Part shown: piece after piece, positions 1 through 3,914 of the stretch
How positions within the stretch are numbered: position 1 is the stretch's first letter
Layout: every line of letters begins with the position of its first letter
Source: DATKZH01 sp964505295
GTDB lineage: Bacteria > Planctomycetota > Planctomycetia > Pirellulales > Thermoguttaceae
Direction: 5' to 3'
DNA length: 5,459 nucleotides
Assembly: GCA_964505295.1 (NCBI GenBank)
Contig: CAZDHR010000453.1
Coordinates: 1 to 5,459 of the forward strand
Notes under the pieces: generated by a model
Database searches by the model: none
The model's input: only the letters and a program-made list of their open reading frames with translations
What the model was told of the DNA's origin: nothing
Translations under genes and position numbers: made by a program

Positions 1-497
1 GGAGATCCATCGCAGCAGCACGCCGGGCAGCGTGTGCGTCAGGTCGGTATGGCAGTACGCCGTGAGCCCTTCGTCGTTGGCCAGGCTCAAGATCAGGCAG
101 GGCGGCGTGTCGAGCATCGCGATGTCGGAGCCCATGCAGTTGGCGAAGCCGAAGTTTCTCGCGCCGGTTTCGCGGGCGAGCTCCCGGCAGACGTGCAGCG
201 CCAGAAACGAGTTGACGACGAACTTCCGCTCGGTCTGGAGCGTGACGTTCGGCTGGGCTACCAGCTCGTCCGCCTGGCGCTCCACCTCCTTCATCACCGT
301 CCCGTTGGCCCGGGCCTCCTGGAGCCTTTCGGTGTCTGAAGACCGCCGTAGCCCCGCCAACTGGTCTTCTCCTTCCGTTGCGGCAGCCCGTAGACGAGCA
401 CCGGCTTGACGCGGAGCGGCGTGCCGGCGGGCAGGCCCGCCAGAGCGGTCGTTGGAGCGGAGGCCGCGCGAACCTGCGACGAGGCGGCCAGCGTCAG
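1..497 (-). pseudogene. Sugar isomerase (FucI/AraA-like), frameshifted and cut by the window edge
   Basis: Two minus-strand segments in different frames together read as one protein. The first (about 497-333) gives a signal-peptide-like stretch (LTLAASSQVRAAS) and then LRVKPVLVYGLPQRKEKTSW and GYGGLQ, an N-terminus I recognise from planctomycete proteins annotated as sugar isomerases. The second (about 330 to 1, 110 codons, no stop) gives TERKFVVNSFLALHVCRELA, NCMGSD, TPPCLILSLANDEG and CHTDLTHTLPGVLLRW. This resembles the L-fucose/L-arabinose isomerase C-terminal region, where a Cys-rich LSLxNDEG segment precedes an acidic metal-ligand region. The frames join at 335-332: removing one AC from CAGACACCGAAAGG restores GGLQ-TERLQEA. 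The native start and twin-arginine motif are missing, because upstream sequence is transposase-like. Family members are expected to interconvert aldose and ketose sugars using a divalent metal; the substrate here is unknown. The frame break could be a real mutation or a sequencing error. Family call fairly confident; inactivity inferred. Confidence 0.7.
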
Positions 498-836
498 GCC
501 GCCGAGGGAGGCGGAGACCAGGAGGTTGTGGAGCCAGTTCTCATGGTAGCGGTGATGGTTGAGCCGCTCGGCTGGACTCTGCCAGCCATCGTTCTCTTGC
601 GACGTCGCGGGGTGCCAGGGCGTGAAGTTGTGGAGCAAGGCCCACGCCCGGCAGTGTTGTTGGTCGCAGGCGGCATGGGAGCCGTGCAGATGTCCGCCGT
701 CGTCGAAGTAGCGGTTCATCGAACGCATCAGTCGGTCGAGCATGTTGCTCGTCCGGTGACCGGCGGGGTGATCGTAGGCCACCGTCCACAGGTCCCGTTT
801 GTCGCACAGGTCCAACACCTTCTCCACCGCGATGCC
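498..836 (-). pseudogene. Transposase-like C-terminal remnant fused to the isomerase
   Basis: In the frame that starts at ATG 938, residues about 35-147 read VLDLCDKRDLWTVAYDHP, HRTSNMLDRLMRSMNRYF, HCRAWALLHNFTPWHP, SPAERLNHHRYHENW and LHNLLVSASLGG. This string of aromatic, Arg and His motifs matches my recollection of the C-terminal end of a transposase-like family that is frequent in planctomycetes and cyanobacteria. I cannot name its IS family. Only about 113 residues are present. The sequence upstream, towards 938, reads through a palindromic repeat and has no visible transposase content, so the N-terminal part, including any first catalytic acids, is missing. The reading frame continues without a stop into the isomerase signal-peptide remnant at about position 498. 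No terminal inverted repeats or target duplication were seen around the fragment. It is almost certainly non-functional as a transposase. Confidence 0.55.
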
Positions 837-917
837 ACTGAGCCTCCCTCGACGCGCCGATCCCGCCGCCAACCCCGACTCTTCGCGCCGCACGGACAAC
901 GCGCCGTAGCGGCGTAT

Positions 918-974
918 GGTGCGTGAAACGCACCCCATTTGCCCGACCCGGGATGACGGTGCGTTTCACGCACC
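918..974. repeat. REPIN-like inverted doublet, left pair
   Basis: GGTGCGTGAAACGCACC (918-934) is followed after 23 bases by its exact reverse complement GGTGCGTTTCACGCACC (958-974). Each 17-mer is itself a hairpin (7-base arms, 3-base loop), and the two together can fold into one longer hairpin. The flanks GTAT (914-917) and CTAC (975-978) are an imperfect version of the GTAG/CTAC edges that are perfect in the right-hand pair. This arrangement, two short palindromes in opposite orientation in an intergenic space, is that of REP doublets. Confidence 0.85.
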
Positions 975-978
975 CTAC

Positions 979-1146
979 GCGGCTTGCCAATATTGGTATT
1001 GTCTCCCGGGAATTCCCTGTCATTTTTGTGGTTCGGTGTTTGTCAGCTTCCGTCCGCGAGAGCGTGCCGACGCCTCTGCTGCCTGCATGTAGATTGATTT
1101 CTGCCATGACTCGGGGAGATCCTGGGCTCCTGCTTCGACAAGAGAA
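979..1146. other. Gene-free spacer between repeat doublets
   Basis: This is the core of the 564-base gap between the transposase remnant and the dehydrogenase gene. It is visibly more AT-rich than its surroundings. I see no ORF with good codon use, Shine-Dalgarno sequence or recognisable product, and no tRNA-like fold. Two short perfect palindromes are present, CCAATATTGG (987-996) and GGGAATTCCC (1008-1017). Both are short enough to be chance, though either could be an operator. Confidence 0.5.
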
Positions 1147-1214
1147 GTAGGGTGCGTGAAACGCACCACCTATGATCGCACCTCAAGGAGAATGGTGCGT
1201 TTCACGCACCCTAC
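1147..1214. repeat. REPIN-like inverted doublet, right pair
   Basis: The same 17-mer as in the left pair occurs at 1151-1167, with its reverse complement at 1194-1210. Here the match extends to 22 bases on each side: GTAG precedes the first copy (1147-1150), CTAC follows the second (1211-1214), and an inner A/T pair flanks the arms (1168 and 1193). The arms are perfect and separated by 24 bases. The orientation order (GAA form then TTC form) is the same as in the left pair, so the composite unit is present twice in direct orientation, about 235 bases apart. Confidence 0.88.
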
Positions 1215-1234
1215 GGCTACTGTTCCTATTCTGG

Positions 1235-1246
1235 GCCGGGCCCGGC
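1235..1246. other. 12-base GC palindrome upstream of the dehydrogenase gene
   Basis: GCCGGGCCCGGC is a perfect 12-base palindrome followed by a purine-rich GGAAAAGAAAG stretch. It lies just after the right repeat doublet. It has no T-tract on the plus strand and so does not resemble a classic intrinsic terminator. As a small hairpin or dyad its role is unknown. Confidence 0.35.
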
Positions 1247-1304
1247 GGAAAAGAAAGAGGCCGGACACGTGCCTGCTACGATTGTCGAACGCGACGGGAG
1301 GTTC

Positions 1305-1333
1305 TTTCAACCGCTGCTTCGGTCGGCGATAAT
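1305..1333 (+). promoter_or_regulatory. Possible sigma-70-type promoter for the dehydrogenase gene
   Basis: GATAAT (1328-1333) matches the -10 consensus at five of six positions. It is preceded, with a 17-base spacer, by TTTCAA (1305-1310), which matches the -35 consensus at only three of six. Transcription would start near 1340, leaving a leader of about 60 bases before ATG 1401. The weak -35 element makes this tentative. Confidence 0.28.
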
Positions 1334-1386
1334 GGGCCGCACGGCCCGGTCGGATGGCCCGCGGCCGCGTGGGATGAGCTTCACCG

Positions 1387-1393
1387 AAGGAGG
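1387..1393 (+). promoter_or_regulatory. Strong Shine-Dalgarno that fixes the dehydrogenase start
   Basis: AAGGAGG lies seven bases before ATG 1401. The reading frame is open further upstream (to an ATG at 1269), but earlier starts lack a comparable site and would put this Shine-Dalgarno sequence inside the coding region. They would also place an implausible Arg/Pro-rich leader ahead of the Tat signal. Confidence 0.85.
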
Positions 1394-1400
1394 GACGAAG

Positions 1401-2753
1401 ATGCGGGAAGTGTCCGAGAAGAGACAACGAGCCGCGTCCGAGCGGCATGCGTCGGAAACGGGAGCGACGAGCTCTCGGCGGAGCTTCTTGAAGCGGTCGA
1501 CCGCCGCGGCGGGGGCGACGCTTGGCGCCGGCCTAGCCGTCGGGCGGGGTGCCCATGCCGCCGGGAGCGACGTGTTGAAGATCGGCCTCATCGGTTGCGG
1601 TCCCCGCGGCACGGGGGCGGCCGTCAACGCCATGAACGCCGATAAGAACTGCCGGCTGGTGGCCATGGCCGACGTCTTCGGGGAGATCATCCAGGCGAGC
1701 CGGCGGAACCTCGTGAATCTCAAAGGCGAACAGGTGGCGGTCGACGACGATCGCTGCTTCACCGGCTTCGACGGGTACCAGCGATTGATCGCCAGTGGCG
1801 TCGACGTCGTGCTGATGGCCCTGCCCACCCACTTCCACCCAACGTGCCTGAAGGCGGCCGTCGAGGCCGGCAAGCACGTCTTCTGCGAGAAGATCCACGC
1901 GGTCGACGCGCCCGGCGTGCACACGGTGCTGGCGGCCGGCGAGCTCGCCCGAGAGAAGGGGCTGAGCATCGTCTCCGGCCTTGCCTGGCGGTATCACACG
2001 GGCGTGCGCGAGACGATGAGCCGCGTGCTGGACGGGGCCATCGGCGAGATCGTCGCGATCGAGGAGACGTGCAACACGGGCAGCCTGCGCTCGCGGGCAA
2101 GGCGGGCCGAATGGAGCGAGATGGAGTACCAGATACGCGACTGGTTCAACTTCTACTGGCTTTCGTGCGACCTGCCCGGGCTGAACCTGGTGCACAACCT
2201 CGACAAGGCCGCCTGGGCGATGCACGACGAGCCGCCGGTGAAGGCCTGGGGCATGGGCGGGCGCCAGACCCGCGTCGGGCCGCAGTACGGCGACGCGTGG
2301 GACCATCACGCGATCGCCTACGAGTATGCCAGCGGCGTGCGGATGTACGCCTACTGCCGGCAGCAGAACGGCTGCTGGCCGAGCATCGCCGACCATTTCC
2401 TCGGCACCAAGGGCCGTTGCGACCTGCTCCGCTGCCGCATCGAGGGCGAGACCAACTGGCGTTACGAGGGCCCGGAGTGCAACCGGTTCGACCTGGAGCA
2501 CGTGGCCCTGTTCTCGGCGATCCGCAGCGGCGAGCCGGTCAACAACAGCCTCTACATGGCCCGAAGCAGCATGCTGGGGATCATGGCCACCTGGGCCACG
2601 TACAGCGGCCAGGTGATCACGTGGGAGGAGGCGATGAAGTCGACGTACGTGGTGGCCCCCGAGCGATACGCGCTCGACGCCGACCCGCCCACCCAGCCGG
2701 ACGCCGAGGGCCGCTACCCGATGCCGACGCCGGGGGTGAGCAAGTTCGTGTGA
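1401..2753 (+). CDS. Tat-exported Gfo/Idh/MocA family oxidoreductase
   Basis: A 450-residue NAD(P)-dependent dehydrogenase of the Gfo/Idh/MocA family, probably acting on a sugar, sugar acid or inositol-like substrate outside the cytoplasm. A charged n-region of about 24 residues precedes the twin-arginine motif SRRSFLK (25-31), an Ala/Gly-rich h-region and a likely signal-peptidase site after AHA (51-53). The N-terminal Rossmann domain (about 58-180) begins with KIGLIGCGPRG, with the nucleotide-binding GCGPRG at 65-70. The family's EKP motif reads C-E-K-I (162-165), so the catalytic-region Lys is present but Pro is replaced by Ile. The C-terminal alpha/beta domain carries VHNLD (264-268, candidate active-site His and Asp), WGMGGR (283-288) and a closing GQVITWEEAM segment (403-412) typical of planctomycete members. 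Length is normal for the family. It stands alone on the plus strand, convergent with the next gene. The start follows a strong Shine-Dalgarno sequence. Substrate is not inferable; the family call is very secure. Confidence 0.95.
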   Translation: MREVSEKRQRAASERHASETGATSSRRSFLKRSTAAAGATLGAGLAVGRGAHAAGSDVLKIGLIGCGPRGTGAAVNAMNADKNCRLVAMADVFGEIIQASRRNLVNLKGEQVAVDDDRCFTGFDGYQRLIASGVDVVLMALPTHFHPTCLKAAVEAGKHVFCEKIHAVDAPGVHTVLAAGELAREKGLSIVSGLAWRYHTGVRETMSRVLDGAIGEIVAIEETCNTGSLRSRARRAEWSEMEYQIRDWFNFYWLSCDLPGLNLVHNLDKAAWAMHDEPPVKAWGMGGRQTRVGPQYGDAWDHHAIAYEYASGVRMYAYCRQQNGCWPSIADHFLGTKGRCDLLRCRIEGETNWRYEGPECNRFDLEHVALFSAIRSGEPVNNSLYMARSSMLGIMATWATYSGQVITWEEAMKSTYVVAPERYALDADPPTQPDAEGRYPMPTPGVSKFV

Positions 2754-3361
2754 GGACCACTGCGCGTGGAGCGCTGGACCGTCAGTCGCGAGGATGCTTG
2801 ATCGGCTCGGGGGGATCGACAATCTGCATGGACAGCACGATGCAGCGGCGCGGTAAAGGGCTCCGCTTCCCCTCCTCCCTGGTCTGGACCGGCTTCCCTC
2901 GCACGGCGCGGTCTTCGCGCCGCAGCACGACCACGTTCTCTGGGGCACTCATCTTCGTCGTCTCCCTCGTCCTGATGGACGGTGAATTGCTGGCGATCGA
3001 TCTCCTCTCCGTTCGCGAAGACGATCAGATCGTAGGGGCCTGCGTGCGGTATGCGAAGCCGTGGGATGGAAATGAACAACTCAGCCGTCGCCAATCGCTC
3101 TTCCCACTGGAGGATTGCCGGGTCCGTTCGACCAATGATCCGGTCCTCTTGCAGGTCGTGAATCTCTACGTGGATTCGGTACTGGCCGATGCCTTCGGAA
3201 AGCCGGATGTACAGCCGGAACGGCTCCGTGCGGCCGGGGATTCTCGGCAAAGTGAACTCATCGAAAATGCCGATCAGGCTGGTTTGGCCGGTAGCTGCTT
3301 CTACGATCGTCCGTTCACAGATCAAGATTGCCTTGCACTTGGGAAGCGGGATGCCAGCCAT
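2714..3361 (-). CDS. DUF6941-like protein; C-terminal third doubtful
   Basis: The open frame encodes 215 residues. Residues 1-130 read as a compact beta-rich domain (LPKCKAILICERTIVE, GQTSLIGIFDEFTLP, FRLYIRLSEGIGQYRIHVEI, LFISIPRLRIPHAGPYDLIV, FANGEEIDRQQFTV). The early TGQTSLIGIF segment and final NGEEI-type strand are what I associate with DUF6941, a family of unknown function common in planctomycetes. No signal peptide or membrane segment is seen, so it is probably cytoplasmic. ATG 3361 is preceded by a weak AGGGG Shine-Dalgarno-like sequence. An acidic tail (DEGDDEDE, 131-138) follows. Beyond it the frame is Arg/Ala/Pro-rich with G/C at only 20 of the 42 third positions I counted, and it runs into the 3' end of the convergent dehydrogenase gene. 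The natural end may therefore be near 2948, with a small indel having removed the original stop. Gene real with good confidence; C-terminus uncertain; function unknown. Confidence 0.75.
   Translation of the reverse strand: MAGIPLPKCKAILICERTIVEAATGQTSLIGIFDEFTLPRIPGRTEPFRLYIRLSEGIGQYRIHVEIHDLQEDRIIGRTDPAILQWEERLATAELFISIPRLRIPHAGPYDLIVFANGEEIDRQQFTVHQDEGDDEDECPRERGRAAARRPRRAREAGPDQGGGEAEPFTAPLHRAVHADCRSPRADQASSRLTVQRSTRSGPHTNLLTPGVGIG
2754..2780. terminator. Possible bidirectional hairpin between convergent genes
   Basis: Immediately after the dehydrogenase stop, GGACCA (2754-2759) pairs with TGGACC (2775-2780) with one mismatch. An inner GCGC/GCGC stem (2762-2765 with 2771-2774) follows after a two-base bulge, with a five-base loop. 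There is no T-tract on either strand, so it is not a canonical intrinsic terminator. Its position between convergent genes is the main argument for a 3'-end role. Confidence 0.3.
2782..2952 (-). CDS. Candidate 56-residue protein overlapping the DUF6941 tail
   Basis: From ATG 2952 to TGA 2782 a second frame encodes 56 residues, starting MSAPENVVVLRREDRAV and ending IVLSMQIVDPPEPIKHPRD. Its third codon positions are G/C in 45 of 55 codons, whereas the overlapping DUF6941 frame drops to about half, so the coding signal moves to this frame at the acidic tail. A GGGAG Shine-Dalgarno-like sequence lies nine bases before the ATG. The ATG sits in an ATGA context, so an upstream indel in the DUF6941 gene would give a classical four-base stop/start overlap. 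It is basic in the middle (several Arg/Lys around residues 11-36), has one Cys (37) and a short hydrophobic stretch near 38-45, with no signal or membrane segment. I do not recognise it. It could be a separate, translationally coupled gene or the true C-terminus of the DUF6941 protein. Confidence 0.5.
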   Translation of the reverse strand: MSAPENVVVLRREDRAVRGKPVQTREEGKRSPLPRRCIVLSMQIVDPPEPIKHPRD

Positions 3362-3378
3362 GTTGGTCCCCTACTTCA

Positions 3379-3407
3379 AGTTTCGTTCGTGGAGGGTACC
3401 GAGTCAA
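3379..3407 (-). promoter_or_regulatory. Possible sigma-70-type promoter for the DUF6941 gene
   Basis: On the minus strand TTGACT (3407-3402) matches five of six -35 bases and is followed after 17 bases by GAAACT (3384-3379), a poor -10 match (three of six). It lies close upstream of ATG 3361, which would give a very short leader. Tentative. Confidence 0.25.
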
Positions 3408-3459
3408 GGTCGTCGAGCCCGCCGGGGCCGTCCAGTCAGGGTGCACGAATCGTCCCCTG

Positions 3460-3483
3460 GTTCCCAAGCCGGAGTTCGGGAAC
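3460..3483. repeat. Palindromic repeat TTCCCAAGC, copy 1 (degenerate)
   Basis: GTTCCCAAGC and GTTCGGGAAC flank a short CGGA centre. The outer GTTCCC/GGGAAC arms are perfect and the inner ones imperfect. It shares CTGGTTCCCAAGC with copy 2 on its left side and GGGAACGAGGA with copy 3 on its right side. It lies about 30-55 bases upstream of the sigma-54 promoter, so a role as an activator site cannot be excluded, but repeat-family membership explains it better. Confidence 0.75.
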
Positions 3484-3513
3484 GAGGAGAGCTATTTCCC
3501 CGGCGGCCTTTTT

Positions 3514-3529
3514 TGGCACGCAAATTGCA
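3514..3529 (+). promoter_or_regulatory. Sigma-54 (-24/-12) promoter
   Basis: TGGCACG (3514-3520), four bases, then TTGCA (3525-3529) matches the sigma-54 consensus TGGCACG-N4-TTGC[A/T] at every conserved position. The GG (3515-3516) and GC (3527-3528) are separated by exactly 10 bases, as required. A T-run precedes it. The predicted transcript start is near 3540, which leaves a leader of about 31 bases before ATG 3571. Such promoters depend on an AAA+ enhancer-binding activator, normally bound further upstream. No clear activator site was identified. Confidence 0.8.
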
Positions 3530-3570
3530 CTCGGTCGTCCTGCAACTCTCGTCACGAGGACTCTGGCACC

Positions 3571-3684
3571 ATGGAGGGTACGCCGTTGTTCCTGAGCACC
3601 GCTCTCATGTTTTTCGGGACCGTAATCTGCGTTCTGATGGCCGTCGATTTTCTCCGGCCGGTCCGCTCGACCCACCCCTTCTGA
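3571..3684 (+). CDS. 37-residue single-pass membrane peptide under sigma-54 control
   Basis: ATG 3571 opens a 37-codon ORF beginning MEGTPLFLSTALMFFG and ending AVDFLRPVRSTHPF. Residues 6-25 form an uninterrupted hydrophobic helix with one Cys (20). An Asp (26) and Arg 29 and 32 follow, so the positive-inside rule suggests an outside N-terminus and cytoplasmic C-terminus. GAGGA (3556-3560) sits ten bases before the start. Third positions are G/C in 29 of 36 codons after ATG, consistent with coding in this genome. The same frame is open upstream, but that part contains the sigma-54 promoter and has no good start, so ATG 3571 is preferred. A strong hairpin follows the stop by eight bases, making a self-contained monocistronic unit. 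I do not recognise the peptide. By analogy with other very small membrane proteins it might modulate a partner protein or envelope response, but no function can be assigned from sequence. Confidence 0.6.
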   Translation: MEGTPLFLSTALMFFGTVICVLMAVDFLRPVRSTHPF

Positions 3685-3692
3685 GCGTCGCT

Positions 3693-3724
3693 GCGTGCGG
3701 GCCCGTCCCGCAGGGCCCGTGCGC
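3693..3724 (+). terminator. Strong stem-loop after the 37-residue peptide gene
   Basis: GCGTGCGGGCCC (3693-3704) pairs with GGGCCCGTGCGC (3713-3724): twelve base pairs, two of them G-U, around an eight-base loop. It starts eight bases after the TGA at 3682-3684. No T-tract follows, so it is better called a probable 3'-end or stabilising hairpin than a canonical intrinsic terminator. Confidence 0.5.
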
Positions 3725-3782
3725 AGGCCGCCCGTTCCAGGGCAGATCCGGAAGTGTCTCGAAGTCACACTCTCTTCCCGCT

Positions 3783-3808
3783 GGTTCCCAAGCTCCCGCT
3801 TGGGAACC
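3783..3808. repeat. Palindromic repeat TTCCCAAGC, copy 2
   Basis: Perfect 11-base arms GGTTCCCAAGC and GCTTGGGAACC surround the four-base loop TCCC. It is intergenic, between the small membrane-peptide unit and the end of the TPR gene. Confidence 0.85.
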
Positions 3809-3863
3809 CGTGTCCCGTGCAGGCTCGCTTCGGCGCCCGGAAGCCGGAGATTCCTCCGACGGG

Positions 3864-3889
3864 CGTTCCCAAGCTGGGGCTTGGGAACG
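3864..3889. repeat. Palindromic repeat TTCCCAAGC, copy 3
   Basis: Perfect 11-base arms CGTTCCCAAGC and GCTTGGGAACG surround the four-base loop TGGG. It lies 25 bases beyond the stop of the minus-strand TPR gene, where its transcript hairpin could define or protect the 3' end. The same repeat family is intergenic at all three sites in this window. Confidence 0.85.
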
Positions 3890-3914
3890 AGGAAGGGGCT
3901 TTGGACGCGGCGTC

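Noticed and set aside
378..926. Plus-strand frame of 182 codons opposite the transposase/isomerase region
   Set aside because: The opposite strand carries recognisable protein motifs through this stretch; the plus frame has none and is a shadow.
987..1017. Short palindromes CCAATATTGG and GGGAATTCCC as operators
   Set aside because: Ten-base palindromes occur readily by chance; there is no adjacent promoter or regulator gene to support a function.
914..1214. CRISPR array
   Set aside because: Only four repeats, in alternating orientation and with unequal distances, not a direct-repeat array with uniform spacers.
1269..1400. N-terminal extension of the dehydrogenase from ATG 1269
   Set aside because: No Shine-Dalgarno sequence at that ATG; the strong AAGGAGG site sits just before ATG 1401, and the extension is atypical ahead of a Tat signal.
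1533..2948. Long minus-strand open frame (471 codons) opposite the dehydrogenase gene
   Set aside because: It is antisense to a secure gene, rich in His/Arg/Ala/Val with no recognisable domain, and is a typical GC-rich shadow frame.
3328..3570. Upstream extension of the 37-residue peptide frame
   Set aside because: It crosses the sigma-54 promoter and a palindromic repeat, has no good ribosome binding site, and its translation is Cys/Trp/Ser-rich without domain features.
1844..3595. Plus-strand open frame of 583 codons crossing the dehydrogenase 3' half and the DUF6941 gene
   Set aside because: It is extremely Arg/Gly/Pro/Ala-rich, out of frame with the dehydrogenase, and antisense to a better-supported minus-strand gene.
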